Made by a program: the position numbers and the translations under genes. Shown here one piece after another: positions 23,507-36,560 of a stretch of 64,000 bases of DNA; position 1 is the stretch's first letter, and each line of letters begins with the position of its first letter. This DNA is from Pezizomycotina sp. ARF18 (taxonomy: Eukaryota > Ascomycota): assembly GCA_002224055.1 (NCBI GenBank), contig AZLU01000179.1, positions 20,977 to 84,976 of the forward strand. Reading direction: 5' to 3'. Below the pieces are notes generated by a model, which saw only the letters and a list, made by a program, of their open reading frames with translations, made no database searches and had not been told where the DNA came from.

Positions 23507-25914
23507 TCATACGCCAATCTTCTGCTTATTTCTGACTTCCTTGAAATCCTTTTCGAACGCTTGCACGATGCCGAGTACGGACTGCACGTGCTCGACGGAC
23601 AAGGGTTGGAGATCATTCTCCGCGATGCTCAACGCCGTCCGAGCGGCATTCTTGATCTGCCTGCCATTCAGCGGAACCGACCCGAGGAAATCGTAATCGC
23701 TCTCCTGAATGTCCGTCATAGAGCCATTGTCGTTCATCTTCTGGACGAAGTTGCGCCAGACCTGTTCGCGACCAGCCTTGTCGAGGTCGCGGTAGTGAAG
23801 CGCAACGTGGATACGGCTCTGGAAGGCTTCGTCGAAGGTCTTGACTCTGTTGGTGGTCAGGAAAAGGATTCCGGAATCTAATAATAGAATGTTAGCACCG
23901 AGCTCACAAATAAAATGTTTGTAATGATAAGATCGAGTTAGTGTGCTTACAGTATTCCAGGATCCTGAGGAAGATCGAAACCAAAGCGTTCCGCTTCAAG
24001 TCGTGGAGCGAGCGCTCCTCAAGGAAGACGTCAGCTTCGTCGAGCAGGAGTACGGCATTCCAAATCGTGCAGAGGCGCAGGATCTTGGATAAGGCCTGTT
24101 CCATTTCCGCCGGATCGTGGCCTAGATCGCCAGCTGATATGCAGTACAGCGGCGATCTGGTAAAATCAGCGACGCTTTCCTGAGCAAGGTGTTAGCATTC
24201 GATCTAAGAGAAAAATGTCCGAAGCGACCTAGTAATATACGTACAGCAGTCATGGTTTTGCCGCTACCCGGCGAACCGTGCAGACAACAGATGAGACCCT
24301 TGCCTTTGCCGGCGATGAAGTCGTCAAAGTTGGACTTCGAGGTAAGGTGACCCTCGACCAGAGTCTTCACAAGCTTCTTCTGGGAAGGAGGCAAGACCAG
24401 TTGATCGAACGATTTGACGTTCCAGCGAACGGGTTGGAGGTGCTCGACGTAGAACTCAACTATGCATTGCGATATGGATTAGCCAACCATGATGCTGAGG
24501 GATGAAGTAACGTTTGAAAGACTTACCCCATTGTTTTTCGTTGAGAGCGAAGCCGTGAATGGTGCTTGAACACAATAGATGTTGATCCTCCGTCAGAGGT
24601 GTATGCGATTCCTCCTCTTTGTCTCCGTTCTTCTTTCTTAGGTCCTGGCCGGTTCCATCCTTGGATAGATTGACGTTCAGGTTGGGCTGAGGGCCAGCTT
24701 GTCCTATGCGACGCCCATCCTCATCGTACCAGTCGCTTCCGTCCTGGTAGCCGCCACGTTGTTGTGCGCGTTGTTGGCATTATTTTGATCGTCGTCGTCA
24801 TTCAACGATTTCACAGCGATCGCTTTGTCAGGGTGGTAGTGCTTGTGTGTTTTTACGTCGACCATAACGCGACCGTTGACCTAAAATATTGTTAGCACTC
24901 GTCATTGAGTAGGTTTATCCAATACGTTAATCTCAAGGCAGAATCTTACGTGAAGCTTAGAACCCCAGTATCCGGCTTAGAAATAGTAAGGCCGGAGTAC
25001 TCCATGCAATGAATACCTCTGAGGCTTTCAAACTTGCGACCTCTCGAGATCAAATCCAACCTAGCCTCCTTCTCACGTGGATGGTAGCTGAGCGGGAAGA
25101 CAGGCAAGTCTATGATCTTCATCGCGCCTTCGAAGGATGGATTCAAGACGACCTTTTCAGCGTAGCCGAACATGTCACCGTCGTAGTCCACGTAATTTCG
25201 GTGATACATCCGTAGTAATTGCACGAGATGAGCTGCTCCTTGTAGAATTTGGTTTCGAAGACGCGGGGGTGTCCATCGAAGGTAGTGTAGGCCAACGTGC
25301 CGGGCTTGAAGAGAGTCCAGATCCTTTAAGAATATTAGTAATCCCTTTTCTTTGTTATGAATACTAGCCGACATGGAAAGAATGAAATGCTCACTGTTCA
25401 AATTCAATCAATCCCTCATCCGTGAGATTCTTGAGATCCTTATCAAACTTGGAGAACTCTGTATCAAGGAAATCTAGCAAGAGCTTAACGTGTCTTCCCG
25501 TCTCGCTCTTCTTGTCTTCCTTGTAAATTTCTCTCAGCTCCGGGCGGTAATACCACAGGACCCGGAGAGGATACTGCAGGACGATGTTGGAAGTCTTGAA
25601 GCTGATCCCCGGGTAGTCGTCACCGATGAGTTCTTTGAGGACCTTCTTAAGCATCAAACTCTTGATGTCAAGGCTCTGAGATGTCAGGAATCCGAGACGG
25701 TTGAAGAACCGAGTGTGGACGAGGACGAACTGGCCGTACTCGTCGTACGCTTCGTTCTCTTGGACTTCGGGCACGTCTCCGGCGTTGACGACAACCTGGC
25801 GGCCCCTCCAGTTGTATCTGGAGTCAAGGCGCTTGACTTTGATGATCATCTTGTCGTCGCCCTGAGGGCCTCCTCGGTGAGCTTCTTGACACCGCGCTTG
25901 ATTGACCGAAACAT
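23507..25914 (-). pseudogene. Fungal AAA-family ATPase (DUF7025-type N-terminus), frameshifted
   Basis: Predicted ATP-driven remodelling protein of a family common in filamentous fungi; substrate unknown. The N-terminal region has SRYNWRGRQVVVNAGDVPEV, DYPGISFKTSNIVLQYPLRV and KPGTLAYTTFDGHPRVF; the middle has VDYDGDMFGYAEKV and HGFALNEKQWG. The ATPase core holds Walker A HGSPGSGKTMTA (near 24270), Walker B AVLLLDEADVFLEERS (near 24030) and sensor-1 GILFLTTNRVKTFDEAF, and ends IVQAFEKDFKEVRNKQK. Introns (near 24183-24245, 23882-23949, 25329-25395) have good ends. At least three single-base shifts break it: near 25210, 24960 (an A apparently missing before AAGCTTCAC) and 24765. The ATPase domain itself is unbroken. 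Start set at 25914 (MFRSIKRGVKK), though a further shift near 25855 is then needed; 25849 is the alternative. Confidence 0.85.
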
Positions 25915-28159
25915 CTTAAATGGCTATTTTTGTATATGAGGTTTTAGAGAAATGGTGACAATATAATCTAACGCTGAGGACACGAGAGATTTCTAAGGCC
26001 AAATGTTTCTGGTCGCTGACAGACTTGGAGAAGCAGACAAGCCGTGTTTATATAAACGAAAGCACGACGCGCCACGTTAACCGAAGTCTATATGGACTTT
26101 TCATGGAGGATCGCAATACTTCCGGGCAAGTAGCACCTTTAGAGCTATAGAGGTGATAAGGCTTTACACATGACTGACACGAAAGGAAAACTGTGTATCC
26201 TGAAAATGTCTCTGCAAGGCCGTTTGACTCACGATTTCCTAGGTTCTACGCGCGCGAATTATATGACAAGAGAAACCGTGAGGCTGACGCGAGTTCCAAC
26301 GTTAAGTTTTGCCCCGCGAAAAACTTAGCGAGTAAACTGAACTGATGAACTGAAAGCCTTGCGGGAGGGGAACTCCGTATAACCAAAAAAGCAACGGACT
26401 GTACAAATTCGAGCGAATTAGAGACAGACCCCGCAAGGATTCAGCTCCTAACTTCTGCCATCATTATAAGGAATCTAGTCCGCATTCTACCGAAATTCAT
26501 ATATACATAACCTTGAGATTTTCGTTCCCATAAAATAGACAGACGGCGTATATTTCACAACAGCGACAAAAAGGCAGCCTCTTTGGCTGACTCTTCATTC
26601 ATTTTTCCCTTCTCCTAAATCTCAGCTTTTGCATTTCTTTCTCTCTCGCTTTCGTGCGTTATATATGCAAGAAGGGCAAGAGTCTGTGGAACCGAGCCGT
26701 GTGGCTATGCTCTGCTTCAATCAGTGCTGTCTCTCCACAAAAATCCCGAGCCTGGTTTCATTCTCTTGGGAGAGACTTCGGTTTTCTTTCCCTTTTCAGG
26801 CGGTGATACGATGTATAACTATTATGAAGCTTCGGCCTTGTGGCTGTGCTGTGTCTGGTGATAAACGATCTGGCAGGTCGAGCCTCTGGATACCTGGGAA
26901 TTTTCTGGGGAGCGATTGGCGATGCAAACAAGCATAGGTCTAGAATATTAATAAGAACATTGCAACTTTAACAGGGAATTATCCGTTATCACTTTCTCCA
27001 ATTACTTTAAGCTTTGTCTACTTGTCTTCTTCCCACACTAGAGAGCTTGTGCATGCTAGGGAAGTGATATTGCTTCTGCCGGCGATGCCTCTGATAATAG
27101 CCGGAAATGATACTGCGGCGAGTCAGGTATCGGAGCCATCATGATCAATTTTCTTCCAGACGTCAGCTTAGGATTGAAACTGCGTGGGGGTAATAAGCCC
27201 CACCGCATGTAACCCTTCACGGCCGTCTGAGAGAAATTTATGAAAACTTTGCCGGCATCCCCACGATCCTGAGACCGGTTAAAATATAACTGGCATTTCA
27301 GATACACACAGCTTCCCTTCTCAGAGATACAAATTAGACCACACGCCTCGGATTAGGGCTGTATATGCTTCCGTGTCCTCTCGTTTCAAAAGCCTAACTC
27401 TATTCGCAACTCTATTACACGCAAGTTATGCCTGTTGCGATTTGGTCCTTCGAAGGTTAGTGAAATGTTGACCTGTTTTCTTCATGGATATTCACCCTGA
27501 CACGGAATCAATGTCTCGTATCCGCCCGCTAGAATTATTAATTGCCATCCCGATTGTAATGTCACCGCCTCAGATACGCTAAAGTTTGTTGCAATTTCAA
27601 AGAAACCGTTCTTTTAAGTTGCTGTTTATTCAATATTCATAGGCCTGCTCCATTATATCGCCAATTTCTCCAAGTTTGCAAGCATTCGAGGTTGATATTC
27701 GAGAGATCTCCCGTCTTGACCACGTTCTGACCTCGTGGACTAGCCGCCTAGACGACTGAACGCAGATCCTTCTACCTCTATTCACGAAGTAATCTATAAT
27801 CTCGCTAGCAGATTAATCCCCTTTGAAGTGAATATTATAAAGGAAATAGGAATAATATTTGATTGTATATAAGCTTGTTCCTCTTATACAAAGTTCCTCC
27901 GTAATACCACGATAAGGGAAATTGGAAAAAAACGGTAAACTAATATGAATTCGGCCGTGATAGTCGTGAAGTTTTCCCCCTTGAATAACGCCTTAAACAA
28001 TTACAAATTCCAATGCCGAGATGAGCAGCAGTAGTGTGCCAAAACAGAGTAAAAGTGAATTCTAGATGTAAACTCGCTCGAAAAGCATAAACAAAACTGC
28101 AGGACGCGACCCCTAAAGAAGCCTGTCCACTAATGTACATCCCCCGATGAGACCAGAAT
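25915..28159. other. Intergenic, nothing recognised
   Basis: About 2.2 kb with short domain-free frames (for example 26629-26937 + and 27056-27307 -). No RIP signature and no repeat seen. Confidence 0.5.
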
Positions 28160-29521
28160 CTAATGATAACTTCCCAATGTCGTGCTGCCGACAGTAGAGT
28201 TTTGCGCTACGGCCGCGTCCAAGCTTATGTGCTGATCGGGCAGTATCCTCTCCCCCCGCATTATCGGTCGCGGCACCGACGATTCGTCGATCGACGTGAA
28301 TCCTGAATCCTGCCCCCTTTTCCCGCCGCCCGCAGAAGACTGGCTCTTCGTAATCTTCGACAAGCCGACAGAATCCGTGTTGACCGTGTCGTTCTCCAGA
28401 TCCAAATCCCCAAGCCTTTGAGACCTCCTTCTCTTTTGGCCAGCGGGATCCTATCGCTCCAAAAGTGCCAGCAACGGAAGACGAAGGCTTTCAGTGCGGG
28501 CGCGCAGACGACGAGGACGCCGACGGATTGGTCGAGGTTTTGGAAGACAAAGATTACGGCTTCGGGGAGCCCTTTCATGGATCCGGCGAAGACTAGGACG
28601 GCGCAGACGATGTTGAAGAAGCCGAGGAGGAACATTGCGGACGCTTCGAGTTTCTTTCGAAAAGTGAGACCCGTCATTTGGCGGATGACGAAGATGGGGA
28701 GTGTGAAGACTAGTAGAAATGATTGTTAGATTGTGTCCATTGCAATATTGAGACAAGGAGCCTTGGATGAGAAACTCACTGAGAATATCCGTGAATAAAT
28801 GAAAAGCAAATCGACAGAAAAAGCGGGATCGCTTTGGCCGGACCAGCACGCATTCGGGTCCGTTATATTCCTGCTCGACACGGACCGAAAATTAGCAAAA
28901 AATACTAAAAGTTATGTGTGACAGAAAAGGAGGACTTCCATACCAATTCGACGATATCGGCCAGCACCAGAATGCGTACAAACCGGCCGAAATTATAAAC
29001 AGAACAAAGCAAATACCCATCAGTATCCTATTAGTCCACCAGCACTTCTTCAGAGTCCTCGGTATCCACTCATTGTAGAAGATGAGCATCGAAGCCTTGA
29101 TGCTGTAATATATAACCACGTATTCTATCCACCACCAGTAGACCCACTATAAAGAGTCCGTATTAGCTAAACAAGATACTACTAACACTATAATTTCGAA
29201 AGTAGAAGACCTATGTCGTACTTTACCCAGCCATATCAGCGACTTGTTGTCCGCTTTATCCCAGATGTTCGTTGCATCGACGCAGACCGGTATCGTATAG
29301 CAGACCCAAGCAATAATTACGAAAACCTCACTCAGAAATCCCCACCAGCGTCGTTCACGGTGCGGTAAATAGAAACGGATGTATATTCTGATGAGGATGA
29401 GATGAACATGAGCGAGGCCAGCGTCCTCTGGAAGACGAAGTGCTATACGAAGGAAGATGTATTAGTATGTCGGTTGCATTTCTTTTCGCTACAGGACCAC
29501 TTACAAAGGTCGAGGTCGCCA
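28160..29521 (-). pseudogene. Fungal rhodopsin-type integral membrane protein, frameshifted
   Basis: Second member of the family in the window. Exons run from the ATG at 29521. A short first exon (MATSTF), an intron, then FVFQRTLASLMF and, one frame over, LILIRIYIRFYLPHRERRWW and EVFVIIAWVCYTIPVCVDA. After an intron: WVYWWWIEYVVIYYSIKASM and RILMGICFVLFIISAGLYAF with CWPISSNW. The next exon reads NACWSGQSDPAFSVDLLFI, then after another intron FTLPIFVIRQMTGLTFRKK, FNIVCAVLVFAGSMKGLPEA and a Ser-rich cytoplasmic tail (SVGLSKITKSQSSAGGGKRG). Frame changes near 29405, 28800 and 28430. Splice sites look intact, so decay, if real, is recent. Confidence 0.78.
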
Positions 29522-31475
29522 TGACGGTCACGGACGACGATCGGATGAGATCACTTCAGACCTATGCTTCGAGTATCATGTTCTTCGTAGGGATATCAAA
29601 ACAAAATCGATGCTGAAAAACGAAAAAAAAAAAAAAAAAAAAACTGGAAATAAAGAAATATGCAACACACCAACAAAAACCCTTGGACGCCCTGTCAGGA
29701 TGCAAGAAAAAGCCGGAATATCCTGGTAAATATACTGGCAAGAAGGAAAAGTCTGGTACAGATATTTCTTGCGAAGGGCCCTGTTCCGCTTGGAATCCAC
29801 CCAGCTAGCCTAGAGTAGCGGCCATACGAGTGTCACCGAGGTATCCGCCGATTTGCCCCCTTCGGCGAAAGCCATTTCTGGTTTGCTTACCCATCCTTTC
29901 CCTTTTTCTCCCGGAAGGCCCCCACCACGGCAAACCTGTCGGGTTTAGAGCGTGGGATGACTCGACGCAGAAAAAAGCAATATTGCAATAGTTTCACGCT
30001 CCCAATCTGGCCTGTTTCTTGCCGATGGGATTTCAAGAAAAGCAGACGGTGGAAACAAAAAAGCCCAGTACGTAAATAGAGCAGATATAGCCGCCATTTG
30101 TTTCTTCCCTCTAATTTCCGCTGTTCACACCCTCCAATTCTCTAAGATCAATCCGCAGGTTTACTCTTGAGACTAATGCAACAATTATTGCGTATCCAAT
30201 AGAAACTCTAGGACTAGCGTGATCCTGCCATGTCCTTCTCAATCCACTGGCAAGTAAGAAATCCTTCCCCACTGTGAAAACTTGGTAATTCCTTGCGTTG
30301 ATCTGTAGTCTAACGGTGCGTTACTCGAGGACCCAAAGGTGATCGGTGGACCTCGCTAAGAAGAACGACATCACAACCACCAAACAAAACGGTTGTGTTT
30401 CTTGTGTGATATCGCGTGCATCAGACCATGCCTGGTAAATTGATGTATAATAACCGGCCTATATACACCGACTTGGAGATGTTCGCCGCCTTCTGTAAAG
30501 TGTATGTCGTCGCCTTTGCTTCCAAAGATTAACCAGTATTGAAGGAAGACGGCCCCCAAGTTACTAAAGAAAAGAATCGGAATCTTCTAGATTGCTGCAA
30601 ATATAGATAAAATCTTGCAATACTGAGAAAATATTTTCCCATCCCGAGGCCATTGCTGACATTTCACTTAGCCTAAAACTTCCTCTTCTGTTTTGTTTTA
30701 CCCTAAAAATTTTTTAGGCGAGAGTGATAATCGTACGATGACCTGTTTCAGCGGTTGTTCTTTCAGGATTAGTTCACCTGTTCACAAACAAGAAGAAAAA
30801 AAATTATTTTTTTTCTTTCCCTCCTCAAGGGGCATAGCGTATTGGCTTAACGAACAGGGGCCGGAATACGAAATTTGCCCTGCCGATTCTCTCGGGCAGC
30901 GCGGTCTGGCAGCTAACGATCTTGCACCAACCACGCAAAATAGTAACCCTTTATTGCGTGACAATTCCGAATTTGAACATTCTCAAGCATTTGTATCTAA
31001 TTTTCCAAACTCCTTCGCGCCACCTTCATGTTTTCTTTGTATATATGTTGTATGTTCCTTGATACTGTAAGGTGTATTCAACGATCTTGTTGGCCTATTC
31101 TATTGGTTCCCTGAGAGGACCACTCCCAGATAGTTAAAAGGACTCGGATAGGGTCAGTACCCACATTTCAACACTATTATTGACCTACCTATTCCATCCG
31201 ATATACTGGGCACCACGGTAACATAAGTTCGCTGGAACTTGGTTGATGAGAACTTTGACCTGCTGCAAAACCCTTTTTTCCCCTTTTTTCTTTCTTATCG
31301 TTAAAAAGTCGAGTCGATACTTTACCTCCTGCAAATATCATTAGGTGGCCGTGAGATGCATTCCACCAGCAAATTCGTCCGCTTGTTGACGAATATCTCA
31401 ATGCAGTCCCGGGCTCAATGGAGCCCCGGGCAAACTTTGACCCTAGCCAGCCTATAACGGCGCCAGACATGGTTA
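29522..31475. other. Intergenic, A21 run, no supported gene
   Basis: Contains A21 at 29623-29643. Short frames at 30693-31070 (+) and 31189-31494 (-) have no domain or support. A tRNA-like box A at 30305-30315 lacks a matching box B. Confidence 0.5.
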
Positions 31476-32604
31476 TTACCTCATAGGTAGCCATCCGCCA
31501 CTGTTTCGCGTGTCGACGTGCTCAGCGTTCATACCGCCCTTAGCGAGCTTTGCAGCGTCAATACCGCCATAATCGCTCGCAAGCCTTTTGCAGAAGCAGG
31601 GTATGTAGTAATCCCAGATATCATTGTCCTCTCTCAAAATCGGTTTTGACCTGAGGACATCGGGGAACTTCGTCGTGTCTGTCGCGCAGGCGTCCCGCGG
31701 AGGCGGAGGCAGGATGGGCACGTTTTTAAAGGTTAGATATGACTTGATCGTCTTGTAGCAGGTAATGCCTGGCATGTCTCAGAAGACGCGGAGCTCATTG
31801 TCGTTTTCGTCTTCGTCGAAGTGGGCGGCTTTGACTTGGGAGGCACCTTCGTGGGTGCGTTTTCGAAATCACCAAAATCCCTGTTACCGGTTTAGAATCC
31901 TGGTAATTTTCTAGCTTTGAGGCTTTCATTGATCACGAGCCAAGTAAGCCCAAAGCCTCCGGCACCTGCAGCTGTTATTCCATGGTGGTTAATGCAGTTT
32001 GGATTTGGGCCGCCGGGACGAAGGTACCCGTCGTGGCGTAGATCCCGTTTTGGATCATGGGGACCAGACGCCCTAAATCCGCCGTCGTAACCCTCCGGTT
32101 CGGTCCCACCTGGCAAACGCCGCCCCCATCGCGCCGCCAATCGGCGCCGCCAATCTGCTTGAAGTATGCAACCAGGGCCTTTCAGATCGCGCCGGCAACC
32201 AAGGGAGGCCCGCTTACCTCCACTTGCACACCTGCGGTGGGTTTTCCGGATATAGTTGCGGTTATAGTCCTCGTGACGTACGTGAAAACGTCCGGGACGG
32301 CCGCGGTCTCCGTCACGACGGTCTTCTTCTCACCCATTGTCTTCGTCGCGACTTTCGTAACCGTGTCGGTCGCGATTATGGCCGCGCTGGTGGGGAACGT
32401 ACGCGTCCAAATGAAAACTTTTTGACAGGCGGGATCATTCGGGTGCAACTCGCATATGTTCACGAACCCTCGGGGCGAGAGAACCGCTGTTGGCGTCGCC
32501 TGATTAGGGGCAGGTGTCATCGCCGGGATTGCAGATACCAAGCGTGAGAGGAAAAGGATGCTCGACACCAGGTAGATGCCGAAGAGGAGTTTTAGTTGCC
32601 GCAT
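31476..32604 (-). pseudogene. Secreted Thr-rich protein, probably broken into segments
   Basis: The N-terminal 140 codons (32182-32604) are open: signal peptide (MRQLKLLFGIYLVSSILFL then SRLVSA), Pro/Thr-rich mature start, NICELHPNDPACQKVF and a beta-rich Thr repeat-like stretch (TRTFPTSAAIIATDTVTKVA). Downstream in other frames come GGFRASGPHDPKRDLRHD with GPNPNCINHHG, and then CYKTIKSYLTFKNVPILPPP, DIWDYYIPCFCKRLASDYGG and AKLAKGGMNAEHVD. The last piece is preceded by FDEDENDNELRVF and an in-frame stop at about 31780. Whether all segments belong to one protein is inference; spacing and orientation fit. No family recognised. Likely cell wall or extracellular. Confidence 0.45.
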
Positions 32605-34950
32605 CGGTAGTACCGGAACCAGCTGGGTTTTGCGTACGAATTGAGGATGTTTTCAGAAAGGCTTTCAAAGTAAAAAGTATTGATATTGATTCAGTGTAGA
32701 GGTCGATGAGTGGTACTACAAGGGCTGATTGACTTATGAGGTTTGTCTTTCAGGTTCAAGATCTCAGGCAGGATGGGGAATGCCCGGTCTGGCGATATGT
32801 CGATGATGTTGAGGTTGTTCATTGTCGGCGAAGAGTCGCAAGTTATATACCCGCTCATGTTGAACCTCGATCTTGCGCTGGTATGATTAAGCCAACTCTA
32901 GGGCTCTGACAACTGCTTCCAATATCTTTAAGATATTCTTCACAAAGTCTGTACCATTTTACCTTGGAGAGCACCGCCCGCCTCATGATATTCATATGAA
33001 AGATGCTGGGAGTTCATGGAAAGGTTGTACATGGTAGCAACTTACCAATCGTTCGTGTAGCTTCAGTATGCTAAGATCCCAATCCGTGCCCGACGCTATA
33101 ATGAGAACGAGATGTTACCATGATCTAATTGAACTGCTTGATGGTTAATCACTTGAGTTAGCCTTCGAGTTAGCCTAAGAATATCGGACCATGCATTACG
33201 GCAATAAAAAACAGCGAAATTGTCTGCCGAAACAAGCTCCCACAAGTAACAAACATTACCATGTTTGTTCCAAGGTTTATCATTGACATCGTGGAGTGTA
33301 ATTCTCCACCATGGCGGCAGGGTTCTCTCCTATACACCATAAAGATATGTAATTCAGCGAAGATTATTTCAATCAAATTGCAAAATGTCAAATGTATTTA
33401 AATACCCTTGTGCAAGAACATATGATCTGATAATTTTTGCACAATCCTATTTATACCTCGAGATATCACTTCACGACTATTGTGTCACGGTGCGAAGCGG
33501 CTATTTCAAACGGCTGAACCCCGCCTCGTTTACAAATGGGTCGTATATAGCCGGCCCAGTTTAAGCGCATGAAGAAGTTTCCAACATATTTTAATAGCAT
33601 CATTAGCTAGTGTTAGGACTAATGTAACTTTTATAACAGGAACCAGACAGATTCTCAGAGGGTTTGTATTTGTCGCAAAGAGATTTCTCCAGGCTGGGCG
33701 CTTCTAGACGGAAAGTGTCAGTTATATTTAGGCGCGTAAGTATTAAGCGCTACGCCGTTTCGCTGTATATTTGAAACACCGTAGTACTTTTCTTTTCTTT
33801 CTTTTTTCCTTTTATTTTTTGGTTATTTTTAAGTGAAAGGACTTTTAGATTATTATCGTTGCCTTATTTACGAATACTGCGAGAGGTCTTTCATTATAGG
33901 AAATTCAACCAATCTTCACCAGGTTTCTAGGATCCCAGGTACAATTTAGCATGGTCGGAAACATAGTATAAAGTTTGGCTAAAGCGCTTCAGCCAGAAGC
34001 GCCAGAGCTGAATCCTGGGGCAGGGGCCGCCAGGCGACTTCCCTTTGAAGACCTATAGCCTTGATTCTACTAGTGCCGCCGACTTAACCGCAGCACGAAA
34101 CAAACTACCATGTTTTTCCTCTCACATAGAAGCTTCTTAACTTTGATTTTAGGCTAAACGGTGGAAATTCAAACGCCTTTCGCCCATGGTTTTATTTATA
34201 TTCATTTCTCAATGCGCATAGCGTCGCGCTTACAGAAACGACTTCGCCTGGATGATGTCTTGCATTAGATTCGGATGGGTTTGCTTCTATATCGGCGTTA
34301 ACGCACTTGCAGCTGGAAGCGATTTACCGCTGTAAAAATAACGATGAACTGCTTCTGTGGCTAAATCTGTCATATCCGAGTTTTGGTGAATTTCCAATGA
34401 TATTCGCGATGGGAAATTTGCGAAGTGTGAAGGCGCTCCATCATATGTACGTTCTTTTTACATGGTTGATCGCTCTGCTCCGCCCAAGAAGTTTGAGAGT
34501 GGACTAGAGTTATCGCATAGTTTCCGAGAAATTTTGGCGTCCTCCTCTAAAGACGAAACTCCCAGGGCCTGTAAACAACCTCAAGGGGTGGATTCCCTTC
34601 TAAAATCTTTGAACCCAGTCCCATAGCGAAGTTTTGACTTCGACGCCGTTCAGCCTTTACGAAGATATGGCCTATCTACGTCTGAAAATATAAAATGTAA
34701 AGGACTTCCCATCCTGCTGTCACAACCTGATAGAATATTCACCACCGATATTTCTGGATACCTGTATCGCGCTTTCCATTCGACTCATCCTAGACATCCT
34801 CGATAATAGTTGTGAAATCTAACGCATAGTTTGACCCTGTACCTGTTATCCTCCCACTTCATTCCTTACATCTCATAACTATTGATCGTCTGGCAAGAGC
34901 GGAAAATAAAAAAATAAGAAAGGGTCAGCCATATATATCCGACTCCAGCC
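32605..34950. other. Intergenic, nothing recognised
   Basis: About 2.3 kb with short frames only (33170-33391 -, 34307-34507 +). No domains, repeats or RIP bias seen. Confidence 0.5.
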
Positions 34951-36155
34951 ATGATCTACGTTTATGGTCCCCTGATTCAGCTATTATTTCTCCCTCTCAC
35001 TCTGGCTACCATTACTGTCCCTGCGCTGATGCAACAACGATTTATATTCACCCTAATTGCGATACTGCTGCACGTCGTGATCGTGTGCAAGACGCTCTTA
35101 AACCGCTTACCCAACCTTATCCAGCAAGGGAGAACGATATTTAATTCACGGAGGGGGAGTGGGAGAATGCGTTTAATAACAACTAGCAACAAGTGGCTGT
35201 CGCGACTCAAACATATCCAGACCCAATGCCCAGTGTAAGTATTGCAATCCCCAATTTCCGTCTATACTATAAGTCGCCGTTCTCCCTTGCACGAGGAAGT
35301 GAATGATGCTTGCCTTACGCGAGACATCCGAGTATTCTATGCGCTATACATTGTTCGAGATCGCATTTTTGCGACCGCTTCTTGAGCATGAGACTTTTTT
35401 TGCTAATACTGTTTGGCGAAAACAATAATTACTTTAGTCGGAGAAAACTTGTTCGGAACCTCCCTCATGTACGGGCAGAGATGACTCGATGGAACGAATG
35501 TTGGGACAGGATGCCAAATATTCTGCGTGCATTTGACCCAACCGCCGTGGCTAACGGCAGGCTAGACCACGAATAGTAATTACCTGCCACCCAGAGATCG
35601 AAGGGACTAGGTTGGAACGAGGGGATCAGTGCGCGTAAGTCTTGCACAGACTGGTACGCGTCATATTTGAGAGCAATGGAGGACAGAGCAAGAGGAAAAG
35701 ATTAGATACGCTTTACTATTTTTTTGTATGATTGATTAACATTATACCTCTAACTGGTGGCAGGGGGGACACTGATGCAATACCATTCCGGTTGGGTGGG
35801 CGAGGCCTCCAAGCCTTGCGAATCCGGAAGAACAAGGGACTATAGTACCAACGCGTTCTCGGATTGTTGGGTTATAAACCTCTGCTCGGCGTTCTTTACT
35901 CTTCCAACCCTCACCGACACCGAACACTGGTTTCAAGCTGCCCGTGCGGCTGGCCTCTTCTTTCCTTGAACCTGGTCCAAAGCGAGGAATATACTAGCAC
36001 CTGCTGCATGTTCCAAGTGAAACAACCAGCGATGAGCGAATTTAGAGTTTCTGAGCAGTGCTACTAACAAACTGTGACGGTCAATCCATACCAGTATGGC
36101 CGGGCTCCCCATGCGACACTGCGCTCCATCTGCGGGCACGAGCTATATCCCCACG
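34951..36155 (+). pseudogene. Possible secreted metallopeptidase (M35 / lysine-specific type), degraded
   Basis: A hydrophobic start (MIYVYGPLIQLLFLPLTLAT) resembles a signal peptide. In a second frame at 35000-35110 the DNA reads TIYIHPNCDTAARRDRVQDA, and at 35830-35910 NAFSDCWVINLCSAFFTLPT, both similar in style to fungal secreted metallo-endopeptidases. Near 36090-36145 it reads NPYQYGRAPHATL and then GHELYPHG, where the family has HELTH; the zinc motif is therefore not intact as read. Several frame changes and probably introns separate these pieces. The F-box-like gene follows in the same direction. Family assignment is tentative; an unrelated secreted protein is possible. Confidence 0.35.
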
Positions 36156-36560
36156 GTTAGTGCTGCCTCCGCTTGCTAGTTCGACAGGTCCTGAACTTTA
36201 CATGGTAATAAAATTCTCTCGAACTTTTTTTTCTCCCGCTATTTTCTGCCAGCCCAAGAAAACATTGGTTTGATAGGTTCGCAACGAAGGTGGAGGAGGG
36301 GTTGCCAGCTGGCCAGCTAAACGCCGAACGTCTTTATAATTAGCCAATGAAATCCTTACGATAACTGTGTAGACAATGCGGGCCGTGTTCTTTTTTTCAT
36401 ACAGTATACCCCAGCGCTTAGGTTAGGGATGATGTCAGTCCGGGTAAATTGTGGCGGCGCTAGTTCTGCTGTTGAAATATCCAAAAAGCAAGAAAGTCGA
36501 TTCTCTTTGCTGCCCCGTTGTGTACCACACTTTTATAACGTAGGTAGCTCTAATTAAAAT

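Noticed and set aside
30305-30315. tRNA box A-like sequence TAGTCTAACGG, as in tRNA-Asp
   Set aside because: No box B (GGTTCRANTCC) at the right distance and no foldable acceptor stem.
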